DNA of 22,370 bases from Thermoactinomyces sp. DSM 45891 (lineage in GTDB: Bacteria > Bacillota > Bacilli > Thermoactinomycetales > Thermoactinomycetaceae): contig NZ_FPJZ01000026.1 in the NCBI RefSeq assembly GCF_900119485.1, positions 1-22,370 on the forward strand, given 5' to 3'. Of this stretch, positions 13,383 to 20,371 are shown piece by piece. A program made the position numbers and the translations under genes. Numbering within the stretch: the stretch's first letter is position 1; each line of letters starts with the position of its first letter. The notes beneath the pieces are model-generated. The model worked only from the letters and a program-made list of their open reading frames with translations. It made no database searches and was not told where the DNA came from.

Positions 13383-13718
13383 ATGGAAATCGTAATCAAT
13401 ATGACCTATGTTTTTACAGGTCTATTCATTCTATATATACTTTACTTCATCATGAAAATGTATAATCATTTAAGACTTCTTGAGGTATTCGTATTACTAG
13501 CTACTTGTACATTCCTTGCTTGTTGCATTGTTTATCAAGTTCATATGTTGTATATAGCAACTGGATCTATCTATTTAATGATTACCAGTATGTTGATCAA
13601 TAGGCGGATTCGTAACCAACTTAAGGAACTTGAAGAAATCAGTAAGGCTTTAGATGAAACAATTGAAATGAGTAAAAATCAAACATCCCTCGACCAAAGC
13701 TCCAAAGAAGATGAATAG
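13383..13718 (+). CDS. Small membrane protein with charged C-terminal helix
   Basis: The protein is 111 aa from ATG 13383, nine bases after AGGGAGGAG; a TTG at 13374 is too close to it. Three hydrophobic segments lie at about residues 6-24, 32-51 and 53-70. A coiled-coil-like tail (RNQLKELEEISKALDETIE) and a polar end follow. No family is recognised. It starts a run of four small genes (13383-14929), most with membrane segments, that may form one operon. Confidence 0.68.
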   Translation: MEIVINMTYVFTGLFILYILYFIMKMYNHLRLLEVFVLLATCTFLACCIVYQVHMLYIATGSIYLMITSMLINRRIRNQLKELEEISKALDETIEMSKNQTSLDQSSKEDE

Positions 13719-13757
13719 GAAGATGGGATGTAATTCGCCCAGAGAGGGTTAGACTGC

Positions 13758-13991
13758 ATGTTAGAACAGTTAATCAGAGAAGCGGCCACAGCTGAAAAAA
13801 ACAACGAGAATCAAGGCTTTGTGCAAAATGTAGCCAATAGCTTTGTAAGAGAAGAGACTCCCTTAGAACTAGCTATCAAGAGGGGGATATACACACTGAA
13901 CAAGTTTAAAATAGGGAAAAGCAATATTGTTCAGCGAGAATGCGATGAATCAATCGAAGAGCTGCAACGTTTCTTGGATGATACCTTTTAA
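13758..13991 (+). CDS. Small soluble helical protein
   Basis: The protein is 77 aa; ATG 13758 follows AGAGAGGG. It is charged and mostly helical (LEQLIREAATAEKNNEN, ESIEELQRFLDD), with no membrane segment. It lies 39 bp after the previous gene and 24 bp before the next. No family is recognised. Confidence 0.62.
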   Translation: MLEQLIREAATAEKNNENQGFVQNVANSFVREETPLELAIKRGIYTLNKFKIGKSNIVQRECDESIEELQRFLDDTF

Positions 13992-14015
13992 ATTGAAATA
14001 TGGAGGAATATATCA

Positions 14016-14177
14016 ATGAGCAATGAGATGAAAAGGATGACCATTCGTGATCAAAGTGGAGAAGAACGGTTGACCAGATATAGAGCCAAGCTAGAGAGAA
14101 GGCAAAATTTCATCCTTTCCCTTATGATGATTGCTGTATTTTATTTTGGTGTTATGCATGGTCTTTGGAAAATATAG
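14016..14177 (+). CDS. 53-aa single-span membrane protein
   Basis: ATG 14016 follows TGGAGGAA at good spacing. The N-terminal ~30 residues are polar and basic (RMTIRDQSGEERLTRYRAKL, then ERRQ). One hydrophobic helix (FILSLMMIAVFYFGVMHGLW) ends the protein. Its tail runs into the ribosome-binding site of the next gene (AAGGAGGAG). No family is recognised, but start signal, composition and placement support a real gene. Confidence 0.65.
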   Translation: MSNEMKRMTIRDQSGEERLTRYRAKLERRQNFILSLMMIAVFYFGVMHGLWKI

Positions 14178-14194
14178 AAGGAGGAGTTTATTGG

Positions 14195-14929
14195 ATGAGT
14201 GAGAAGAAGTACCGACTCAAAAAAGCTAAGAGTGGAGTTTACACCGGAAAGGTCTCTGTAAACGAGGTCTTAAAATCTGCACAGAAATCCACACTAGCAG
14301 AGGTTTCTCCAAATGAGCTCTTAGGATTTGCAAAGAAGTTCGTACTCGCAAAAAAGAAGAAGCCCAAAACAGAAGACTCAGTAATAAAACAAGTTGCCAT
14401 CGGATTGCTTTCGGTAGTATCTATCATTTTAATTTTTATGGCTTCACGGATCAGCACCAGTTATATCTATGAGATAAGCCATTTTTTAAAATGGAATGTC
14501 CCACTATCCTACTTTGATCCATCTCTGACAAAGGCCATACCGACTATAATGGCAATGGTTGCTGTTCTATTTACAATGATTTACGTATTATTTGCATTAA
14601 GAAAGGCACATCCTCCAACTCTGTACCGGATAATAACTGTAGCTTTTACAATCTTGTTTCTAATCCCTGGAGTTGTAGCATTTGTCCAAAACTACTCATC
14701 TGACAACTTACTATCCCCACTCTATAAGGATGGTGTTGCAACAAATAAGGCAGTATTGGACATACGTAATGATACATTTTTGGTAGCTGAACATAGAGAT
14801 GGAGTTTTACTACCATGCTTCTCATTTGTAAAGTTTGATGATACCACAAATGAAGGTATCGGGCCTGGGATTAAGCTGAAACCTTATAAGCAACAAGGCT
14901 CTACATCTACAATTAAATGTGAAAAGTAA
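14195..14929 (+). CDS. Membrane protein of 244 aa, unknown function
   Basis: ATG 14195 is eight bases after AAGGAGGAG; a TTG at 14165 is in frame but lies inside the previous gene without a ribosome site. A basic soluble N-terminus of about 70 residues (many Lys) precedes three hydrophobic segments at about 72-90, 112-132 and 142-164. A soluble extracytoplasmic-type domain of about 80 residues with two Cys follows (one in LLPCFSF, one in the terminal KCEK), perhaps a disulfide. No family is recognised. It closes the small membrane-gene cluster. Confidence 0.7.
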   Translation: MSEKKYRLKKAKSGVYTGKVSVNEVLKSAQKSTLAEVSPNELLGFAKKFVLAKKKKPKTEDSVIKQVAIGLLSVVSIILIFMASRISTSYIYEISHFLKWNVPLSYFDPSLTKAIPTIMAMVAVLFTMIYVLFALRKAHPPTLYRIITVAFTILFLIPGVVAFVQNYSSDNLLSPLYKDGVATNKAVLDIRNDTFLVAEHRDGVLLPCFSFVKFDDTTNEGIGPGIKLKPYKQQGSTSTIKCEK

Positions 14930-14980
14930 TGGACTGGTTCTACCCTTTATAGGAAGCTAGGTGAATAAAGTTGGCGACAA

Positions 14981-15031
14981 CAAAGCAGGTTCCTCGAGGA
15001 GATTTCTAACCGCCCTCAAGAACCTGCTTTG
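14981..15031 (+). terminator. Hairpin after the membrane-gene cluster
   Basis: CAAAGCAGGTTC (14981-14992) pairs perfectly with GAACCTGCTTTG (15020-15031) around a 27-nt loop. There is no T-tract. Between here and 15264 the sequence holds a CCTATGAGAG/CTCTCATAGG dyad (15082-15107) and the outer left inverted repeat (15105-15158), but no convincing gene. Confidence 0.55.
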
Positions 15032-15104
15032 AAAGATGGCATGATCACACGAAAACAAAGGGGTTGAGGGCTTTGAGGAGACCTATGAGAGAGTTAACTC
15101 TCAT

Positions 15105-15467
15105 AGGGGTAAGTCCGAGGTAAGTCCAAAAACGGCCATATAGATAGAAAAAAATGTAAATACTATATATTTACTTGGTACAAGAGGACCTCTATACATG
15201 AAAAATCGACCGAATATACTTCGAACGAATCCATAGGAAATAGATCGACTGAATCATCAAAAAGATGGATATTACTTGGAGTGATTGGGTTAACTGGGTA
15301 GCTTTTATTTCTATTTGGTTCCACGTAGATAGTATGACCAGAGCATGTGACGAAGCCACCACAAACGGCAAGAAAAATAGTAAAACCAGTTGTTGTGTAA
15401 CAATTTTTTTGATCTCACTCCTCTTAGGGGTAATCACAGGGTTACTGTTGTAAACCGCAAAGTAGAT
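15105..15467. repeat. Left arm of a nested inverted repeat (L1 and L2)
   Basis: L1 (15105-15158, 54 bp) matches the reverse complement of R1 (17353-17406) at 51 of 54. It includes two TAAGTCC copies, CCAAAAACG and AGATAGAAAAAAATGTA. L2 (15435-15467, 33 bp) matches the reverse complement of R2 (17254-17286) at 30 of 33 (CACAGGGTT, AACCGCAAAGTAGAT). L1 and L2 are 276 bp apart, R2 and R1 only 66 bp, so one arm has lost or gained about 210 bp. Confidence 0.85.
15265..15453 (+). CDS. Possible 62-aa membrane protein
   Basis: ATG 15265 has no clear ribosome-binding site. The product would have a Trp-rich amphipathic N-terminus (WSDWVNWVAFISIWF), a polar middle with two adjacent Cys and one C-terminal hydrophobic helix (VTIFLISLLLGVITGLLL). 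Its last ~18 bases fall in inverted repeat L2; the other arm of the repeat lacks the gene. The opposite strand has an 81-codon hydrophobic frame (15437-15192), also without a ribosome site, so which strand is coding is uncertain. Confidence 0.35.
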   Translation: MDITWSDWVNWVAFISIWFHVDSMTRACDEATTNGKKNSKTSCCVTIFLISLLLGVITGLLL

Positions 15468-15484
15468 CTTCAGAAAGATAAGAA

Positions 15485-16159
15485 TTATCCGATGTTACCG
15501 TGACCCCTTTTACCCCTCTTTTCTAGATAAGGTTGAAAATACATCTCCTCTAATTTCTTTCGTGCTCTAGCAGCTTCTTCAATTGTTTCGTGCTCTCCTA
15601 GACGATGTGTGCGGCCATTAACTGTTATGGATGCTATATACTTTACATCACCATTCCTCATCCGCTTCCTAGATACGCCTTTTACCCCTGTAGTGTTTCT
15701 GGTGCTAATACTTTTGGTAAGAGAAGGTATATCTACACCTATCTGCTCTTTTTGTAGCCAACGCTGTTTCAACGTAGTTTTTATGCTTTCTTTTTGTAAG
15801 CATCCACAGGATTTTACCTGTTTGTTGCGTAAATCACAACTTCTAACAACCTTTTGCTCACCACAATCACATTGACACAACCATTTCAGATTACACTCTT
15901 GTTTTATTATTGTAAGTGAACCATAACGGTCACCCACTTTCATATCATCATTTTTCGTGTGTGTTTTTCTTGCTACATCTCCGATTAAACACCCACAAGA
16001 ACGGGTATTTCCGCTTATAAGCATGGCGCTTGTAATGTATCTAATTTGTCCGCAAATGCACTGACATTTCCAGACCTGTTGCCGATTTTGTTTATGAGAT
16101 AATTCAAGAACAGTTAGTCTCCCGAATATTTTACCTAATAAATCTGATTTAGGCGGCAT
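15485..16159 (-). CDS. Zinc-finger and AP2-domain DNA-binding protein
   Basis: The protein is 224 aa from ATG 16159 behind AAGGAGGA. The N-terminal part has two copies of a Cys-rich unit: CQCICG then RSCGCL (about 32-58), and CQCDCG then KSCGCL (about 95-121), each likely binding zinc. The C-terminal part is an AP2-type domain (about 155-200: TTGVKGVSRKR, YIASITVNGRTHRLGEHETIEEA, ARARKKLEEMYF). In bacteria and phages this pairing is common in mobile DNA-binding proteins related to HNH homing endonucleases; no HNH motif is visible here. It diverges from an acidic gene across tandem operators and lies just inside the inner inverted repeat, supporting a mobile cargo. Confidence 0.8.
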   Translation of the reverse strand: MPPKSDLLGKIFGRLTVLELSHKQNRQQVWKCQCICGQIRYITSAMLISGNTRSCGCLIGDVARKTHTKNDDMKVGDRYGSLTIIKQECNLKWLCQCDCGEQKVVRSCDLRNKQVKSCGCLQKESIKTTLKQRWLQKEQIGVDIPSLTKSISTRNTTGVKGVSRKRMRNGDVKYIASITVNGRTHRLGEHETIEEAARARKKLEEMYFQPYLEKRGKRGHGNIG

Positions 16160-16199
16160 AGATCAATCCTCCTTGGTTACCTTTATTATATAAAAAATA

Positions 16200-16246
16200 G
16201 TTTACAAAGTAAACACTTTTGGTATAATAGGGTTAACAAAGTAAAC
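16200..16246 (+). promoter_or_regulatory. Promoter with two GTTTACAAAGTAAAC-type operators
   Basis: The -35 is TTTACA (16201-16206), the spacer 16 bp and the -10 TATAAT (16223-16228). Operator 1, GTTTACAAAGTAAAC (16200-16214), covers the -35. Operator 2, GTTAACAAAGTAAAC (16232-16246), covers the transcription start. They are 32 bp apart and both continue ACTT. They would repress the acidic gene and could affect the divergent AP2 gene. The HTH gene at 17011 is a candidate binder. Confidence 0.8.
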
Positions 16247-16270
16247 ACTTACTGAAAAGAGGAGATCAAA

Positions 16271-16993
16271 ATGAAAAAGATGGCCATCATTACAGAGAAG
16301 GGTTTTTTAATTCGAGATGCAAGCGAGATTGAAAGGGTGATTTTTGTTGGCTATGATTTAGTCGTCGAAAATATTCCTTTAGATCATATCGATGAGCTTA
16401 ACAAAAAATTGAAAAGCTATTTAGATTACGATGGTTTAACAGAAGAAGAAATTGAACAGCTTGAAGAAGACGAGGGAGAGCGTAAATCGACTGACAAAAT
16501 GAATCTTGAAGAGTTAGAAAGGTTTTTTAAGTGGGCTGGCTATAGTGATGTAGAAATTAGCTATGGTGATGAAGATGGAGAGAAACCTAGAGAGTTCATA
16601 ACTTATACAGAATATAACACCTTCCAATCCTATACAAAATATGAGGAATCCATGGTCTATGATTGGTGGGATGGGAATGATTATAGGAGATTTTCGTTTG
16701 ATAGTGTCTATATTCTCGAAGTAACTGATGAAGCAGTTTCTCTTGATGAATGGAGTGAGAGAGCAAGGGGGCATGTAACAGGTGGATCGAATGAACATCA
16801 AAAAGTGTATAAAGTGATTACAGAGGATGGAAAGCTTCAGCGAGACCAATATTTGATCGAAAAATGGGACGATTATCAAGGAAGTTACCCATTAGGAGAG
16901 CTTGTAGACTCTTCATACTTAAAAATCCATCTTGAGGACTTGAGTCGTGATGTAGATGAGTATATGGATGAGATTACATCTCTGGGAAAGTAG
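16271..16993 (+). CDS. Acidic 240-aa protein, unknown; possible frameshift donor
   Basis: ATG 16271 follows AGAGGAG. The protein is acidic throughout (LTEEEIEQLEEDEGE) with a mixed alpha/beta N-terminus, a Tyr/Trp-rich middle (YDWWDGNDYRRFSF) and an acidic helical end. No family is recognised. The last sense codons before TAG are CTG GGA AAG, forming the -1 slippery heptamer G GGA AAG (16984-16990). A -1 shift there continues into the HTH frame that ends at 17196, giving a 308-aa fusion. The gene lies between the inverted repeats and is controlled by the operators at 16200-16246. Confidence 0.72.
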   Translation: MKKMAIITEKGFLIRDASEIERVIFVGYDLVVENIPLDHIDELNKKLKSYLDYDGLTEEEIEQLEEDEGERKSTDKMNLEELERFFKWAGYSDVEISYGDEDGEKPREFITYTEYNTFQSYTKYEESMVYDWWDGNDYRRFSFDSVYILEVTDEAVSLDEWSERARGHVTGGSNEHQKVYKVITEDGKLQRDQYLIEKWDDYQGSYPLGELVDSSYLKIHLEDLSRDVDEYMDEITSLGK

Positions 16994-17010
16994 ATATCCC
17001 TCTCGTCGGT

Positions 17011-17196
17011 ATGAAAGAATTTGCTGAGATACTAGGTTGGAGTGTTCAACGCCTTTCGAAAAAATTGAAAGGTCAACGAGAAGGGAAAAAAGTACGTCCA
17101 GAATTACCAGAACCTATTCAAGTGTTAGCATCCACACCTATATGGACGCTAGAACAAGCACAAGAATATAGGGGATTAGTGACTGATGATAAATAA
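17011..17196 (+). CDS. Small helix-turn-helix DNA-binding protein
   Basis: The 61 aa from ATG 17011 have the look of short AlpA/MerR-like HTH proteins: MKEFAEILGWSVQRLSKKLK, then LPEPIQVLASTPIWTLEQAQEY, the PePi...tPiW pattern typical of them. No Shine-Dalgarno is visible. The reading frame is open upstream through VDIPLVG to the slippery site at 16984, and family members usually have a similar lead-in before the helix, so translation may come from frameshifting or coupling rather than an independent start. It could bind the upstream GTTTACAAAGTAAAC sites. Confidence 0.65.
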   Translation: MKEFAEILGWSVQRLSKKLKGQREGKKVRPELPEPIQVLASTPIWTLEQAQEYRGLVTDDK

Positions 17197-17246
17197 ATGT
17201 AAAAGAAGAAAGCCTTGTTTAACAGGAGGCTTTCTTCTTTTACATT
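17196..17246. terminator. Strong bidirectional terminator-like hairpin
   Basis: A 19-bp perfect stem, 17196-17214 with 17228-17246 (core AAAAGAAGAAAGCC / GGCTTTCTTCTTTT), has a 13-nt loop and begins right at the HTH gene's stop. The A- and T-rich ends could serve both strands. R2 begins 8 bp beyond. Confidence 0.75.
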
Positions 17247-17253
17247 AAATAGC

Positions 17254-17406
17254 ATCTACTTTGCGGTTCACAACACGAACCCTGTGAGCAAGCCCTATAG
17301 ATGGAAAACTCGAATTAGAATCTGCATGGTATAAGGGGCTGTATGCCCCTTATACATTTTTTTCTATCTGTATGGTCGTTTTTGGACTTATCTCGGACTT
17401 ACCCCT
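17254..17406. repeat. Right arm of the nested inverted repeat (R2 and R1)
   Basis: R2 (17254-17286) and R1 (17353-17406) are the inverted counterparts of L2 and L1. R1 begins exactly at the stop codon of the leftward gene ending at 17406. The 66 bp between them carries a terminator instead of the small membrane ORF found in the left arm. Confidence 0.85.
17330..17363 (+). terminator. Intrinsic terminator inside the right arm
   Basis: TATAAGGGGC-TGTAT-GCCCCTTATA, a 10-bp perfect stem, is followed by CATTTTTTT. The stem may also end the leftward transcript from 17753, where A-rich sequence precedes it. Confidence 0.82.
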
Positions 17407-17753
17407 CATAAGTCTTTCTTTTTTAGAACAAAACGAAACTTGGAATGTTCTTTACTGATTTTCTTTTTCTCATCAATCTTTTCCCAGTCAGAGTCTGTTA
17501 GAATGTCAAATCTATACAAGCCAGCTTCTAGCTTCTTCAAATGCAGCTGTCCATTAGCATCTGTACTAGACGGTCTGAAAGGATACATATCTTCTTCTTC
17601 AACCACATATATGCTTACTTTTTGTGGTTTATTGTTCTCATCAACAACCTCAATTGTTACATCAACTCGATCATCGTATAGATACCAGAAACTACCCCCA
17701 ACAACTAGTAATCCAAGTAGGATCAAAGCAGGAATCAAACGCTTTTTCTGCAT
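17406..17753 (-). CDS. Membrane-anchored protein with a small beta-sandwich domain
   Basis: The protein is 115 aa from ATG 17753 behind GGAGGG. A basic start and one hydrophobic helix (residues 7-25) act as signal anchor. The outside part looks like a carboxypeptidase-regulatory/SpaA-like beta sandwich: VTIEVVDENNKPQKVSIYVV, then TDANGQLHLKKLEAGLYRFDI, the T-d-x-G-x-l...L-x-x-G-x-Y pattern of that fold. A basic tail follows. It is divergent from the secreted protease, and the two may act together at the cell surface; this is inference. Confidence 0.72.
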   Translation of the reverse strand: MQKKRLIPALILLGLLVVGGSFWYLYDDRVDVTIEVVDENNKPQKVSIYVVEEEDMYPFRPSSTDANGQLHLKKLEAGLYRFDILTDSDWEKIDEKKKISKEHSKFRFVLKKKDL

Positions 17754-17797
17754 CGTTATCCCTCCAGTATTCCTTCTTATATTATCAAAAAAATGTA

Positions 17798-17826
17798 TTG
17801 ATTTATATTAATTCGAAAAATACAAT
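17798..17826 (+). promoter_or_regulatory. Sigma-A promoter of the protease gene
   Basis: The -35 is TTGATT (17798-17803), the spacer 17 bp, the -10 TACAAT (17821-17826), 32 bp upstream of the start codon. Confidence 0.75.
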
Positions 17827-17858
17827 TACGCTTATATTAGTAGAGGAGGATACAGATA

Positions 17859-18953
17859 ATGATGCGAAAGGTATTATTTACAACTATAGTAACTAGTTTA
17901 GTGAGCTTACCCATTATTCCATCGCCAGTACAACCTAAAACACCCACTAATAGTTTTGTGGATTTTTCGAGAGTGGCCCTAAAAGATCTTCCCAAGGCAC
18001 AACAAGAGCAATTATTGAAAATCGCAAATGAAGCTAAAAAGCAGAAGAAGTTCACCTTAAAAAAAGAAGGAAAGCCAGACATCAACTCTATCTCTCAAGA
18101 GACATTGCAGTCCTTGCCATCAGGCACAAGCATCAGTAGTGATGGATCAATTGAGCAGGTACCACTCTCTCAGGAGTCAATGGAGGAGGGCATACAAGAG
18201 AGTCAGCAATCATCATCCAAAATAATTATTCAAGGAAGCCCAAAGGACTTGAGTAAAGTCATTAATACCTCCTTACATCCGAACAGCGCAATCGCCACGC
18301 TCATGATGAGTTTTGACGATGGGCATAACCCTGATGATCCAAGCAACTATTATCTCTGTACAGGATTCCATGTAGATGAGGACACTGTAATAACAGCTTC
18401 TCACTGTGTATGGGACATCGACAGACCGGAAGGGGTACGAGCAGCAAACTCTATCATGGTTGTGAGAGCATTGAATGGAGTTGATCAACCCTACCCAGCT
18501 TCCTATACAGATGCTTTTTGGGTGAATTCCGATTTTCCGAAGGTAAAAAGGGATTCGAATAAAAAACTAGATCCTACTAAAGTCGCTCCTGTTGATTTTG
18601 CTGCAATACGAGTTGATCAAAAGTCAGATTCATCGCTCAATATCCGATCCACAAAACATGCTGTAGGAGAGCAAGTCCTAGCTCACGGATATCCAGCTGA
18701 AAGCCCAGAATTCCTTAACAAAGGCTTATATCAATACAATTCATTAGGCAAGCTGACAGACTTGTACAGTCAATACATGATCACGAATCAATATACCGAA
18801 GGCGGCATGTCCGGTGGGCCTATGTGGAACTCAAAAGCTGGTGTGGTGGCAGCTATAAGCTTAAATAGCTTGAGTGATCGGGACTCTATAGCCTATGGCC
18901 CTCGCTTTACAGGGAAAAACTATGACCTAATCAAGTATTGGATGAAGAAGTAA
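17859..18953 (+). CDS. Secreted trypsin-like serine protease
   Basis: The protein is 364 aa from ATG 17859 (or 17862) behind GAGGAGGA. A signal peptide is evident (MMRKVLFTTIVTSLVSLP, cleavage likely before or near residue 25). A polar pro-region or stalk of about 110 residues precedes the chymotrypsin-fold domain (about 135-362). The catalytic triad is complete: His182 in TASHC, Asp246 in PVDFAAI and Ser318 in GGMSGGP. It resembles Glu-endopeptidase/V8-like enzymes of Bacillales. It is monocistronic, ended by a strong hairpin. Substrate and link to plasmid biology are unknown. Confidence 0.88.
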   Translation: MMRKVLFTTIVTSLVSLPIIPSPVQPKTPTNSFVDFSRVALKDLPKAQQEQLLKIANEAKKQKKFTLKKEGKPDINSISQETLQSLPSGTSISSDGSIEQVPLSQESMEEGIQESQQSSSKIIIQGSPKDLSKVINTSLHPNSAIATLMMSFDDGHNPDDPSNYYLCTGFHVDEDTVITASHCVWDIDRPEGVRAANSIMVVRALNGVDQPYPASYTDAFWVNSDFPKVKRDSNKKLDPTKVAPVDFAAIRVDQKSDSSLNIRSTKHAVGEQVLAHGYPAESPEFLNKGLYQYNSLGKLTDLYSQYMITNQYTEGGMSGGPMWNSKAGVVAAISLNSLSDRDSIAYGPRFTGKNYDLIKYWMKK

Positions 18954-19047
18954 TCATTTGGGAGCTTTATTGCTAATTGACATTTTTTTATTTACAATAA
19001 AAATAAGTGCTAGTTTCATCCTATATATCCTCTTCTTGAGCATATAT

Positions 19048-19103
19048 AAAAACAAAGATAAGCTATTCCTCTGTGGTGGTGGAGATAGCTTATCTTTGTT
19101 TTT
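19048..19103 (+). terminator. Strong terminator after the protease gene
   Basis: A 19-bp perfect stem (AAAAACAAAGATAAGCTAT with its complement) encloses an 18-nt loop and ends in GTTTTT. It may work in both directions. Positions 19104-19262 contain no gene that I can support. Confidence 0.8.
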
Positions 19104-19262
19104 AAATGTGTTTAATGTTTAAAACTGTCCTAGAAAGTCCAGTATGAATAATAGTAGACATCTAGCTAGGTTTTCCCCTCTGCATCTGACTAAAGGTGCT
19201 TTCTTTTTTGGATCCAACGCTCCTAATTCCTAATCAATCAGAGCAGGTCTTATTGAATGGGA

Positions 19263-19635
19263 TTACATTATCACTTGGAAGCGCTCCATATCTTGGCTGA
19301 CATACTCAATTTCACTGGCTGGTTGGTTGTAGAACCACTCTCTGATACGTTTAGTTGCCATTTCTGGATCAAATATGTCATGATTCCAAGAATGAGAAAC
19401 TAACTTTCCGCATAAATAGTCAAGATCATAAGTACTTACATCACTGGGCTGAACTATCTCTGCAAATTCAAAGACTGCTTGTCCCACATCACCAGATATA
19501 TAATATTGTTCCATCAAATACATATCTGATATTTAGTGAAACACCTTTCAATACTACAATTTTTATATCACCATAATTCTCTAATGTAGCTGTATGTGTA
19601 TGATTCGTAAACAGTGCCTTGGTTTGTTTATTCAT
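19263..19635 (-). pseudogene. Frame-disrupted or overlapping small gene pair
   Basis: ATG 19635, behind a good GGAGGT site, opens a 48-codon frame (ALFTNHTHTATLENYGD, IVVLKGVSLNIRYVF) that stops at 19489. A second frame, offset by one base, runs from ATG 19523 to 19263 (86 aa: YYISGDVGQAVFEFAEI, then a Trp/His-rich helical part) with no ribosome site. Splicing the frames near ...LNIRY / YLMEQYY gives a smooth single product of about 125 aa. A one-base indel in one gene is the simplest explanation; translational coupling of two ORFs is the alternative. No family is recognised. Confidence 0.5.
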
Positions 19636-19769
19636 GCTAATCAACCTCCACTTTGATGTATTTGATCGTGCATAGTAAGTAATTAGACATAAATAATCAA
19701 GTGTGACATGTTACAGAGATATTTTATTAGCCTTTAGTTAGGGCTATAAATTAATAAAATGTGGAGAAA

Positions 19770-19835
19770 CTTGATATAAGGAACCTACATCAAGCGGAAT
19801 TAGCGATTGTCTTGATAAAAGGAACCTATATCAAG
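19770..19835 (+). promoter_or_regulatory. Two 25-bp direct-repeat operators before the RHH-type gene
   Basis: Copies at 19770-19794 and 19811-19835 differ at two positions. Each is a dyad, CTTGATAT-A-AGG-AACC-TATATCAAG in form, repeated every 41 bp. The second overlaps the ribosome-binding site (CAAGGAGGG). A half-site CTATATCAAG recurs near 20262-20271. Autorepression by the downstream protein is likely. No certain promoter was identified. Confidence 0.75.
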
Positions 19836-19845
19836 GAGGGTTAGA

Positions 19846-20166
19846 ATGTTGGATATCAAGTTATACATAAATCCCGACAAGGGGCATTCGAAAGAAATGA
19901 TAGATATTTTCTATCAGGACTTTCAAGCATGGGATGGAAAAATGCCCTTTTGGATTTATATTGATTGGCTCCAGACCATATATCAAGCTCAATTTCCTAT
20001 ACCGGATCTTCCTTGTGACACATGGGGAGGAAAACGAGCTGGATCAGGTAAAAAACGAATCGGTATTACGAAAAAAGTTTCGCTTACTTTAACGGCTGAT
20101 CAATGGACTAAGATAGAAAAATCCGGTAAATCACCAAGTGAATACATACGATTGCATATCAGTTGA
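19846..20166 (+). CDS. Putative ribbon-helix-helix repressor
   Basis: The protein is 106 aa from ATG 19846 behind AAGGAGGG. The N-terminal 58 residues are an aromatic-rich unknown domain. A basic, AT-hook-like stretch GGKRAGSGKKRIG (about 62-74) leads into a C-terminal RHH-like unit: strand KKVSLTLTADQW, helix TKIEKSG, then KSPSEYIRLHI. This GGxRxGSGxK-plus-RHH layout is common in small bacterial DNA-binding proteins. Together with the duplicated dyads directly upstream, it is probably an autoregulator. Confidence 0.72.
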   Translation: MLDIKLYINPDKGHSKEMIDIFYQDFQAWDGKMPFWIYIDWLQTIYQAQFPIPDLPCDTWGGKRAGSGKKRIGITKKVSLTLTADQWTKIEKSGKSPSEYIRLHIS

Positions 20167-20174
20167 TCAAGATA

Positions 20175-20223
20175 AACGAAGAGAGACTATTCCTCCCTGA
20201 TAGTGGAATAGTCTCTCTTCGTT
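20175..20223 (+). terminator. Terminator-like hairpin after the RHH-type gene
   Basis: An 18-bp perfect stem (AACGAAGAGAGACTATTC with its complement) encloses a 13-nt loop. There is no T-run after it, but its length and location nine bases past the stop favour termination. Confidence 0.7.
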
Positions 20224-20307
20224 GTGATTCTTCATATTTTACTATATAAAATATTAGTCCCTATATCAAGTTTTATATCTTCCACATCAGTATGGCCTTA
20301 TCCAAAT

Positions 20308-20359
20308 AGTACTCGGAGTACTCGAAATGATATACTGATTTAAAAGTACTCCGAGTACC
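20308..20359 (+). promoter_or_regulatory. Two GTACTC-S-GAGTAC dyads around a -10 box
   Basis: AGTACTCGGAGTACT (20308-20322) and AGTACTCCGAGTACC (20345-20359) are near-perfect 13-15 bp palindromes. TATACT at 20331-20336 lies between them as a likely -10, so the left site covers the -35 position and the right one the start of transcription and the approach to the ribosome site. This is the arrangement of a tightly repressed promoter. The repressor is unknown. Confidence 0.75.
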
Positions 20360-20371
20360 GAGGTGACGTTT

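Noticed and set aside
15192..15437. Leftward 81-codon hydrophobic frame
   Set aside because: GTG start without ribosome site, lies opposite the weak 62-aa ORF and inside the repeat arm. Neither strand is convincing, and the plus ORF was kept at low confidence only.
19770..19835. CRISPR-like or iteron array
   Set aside because: Only two copies, each a dyad overlapping a start region; better explained as operators.
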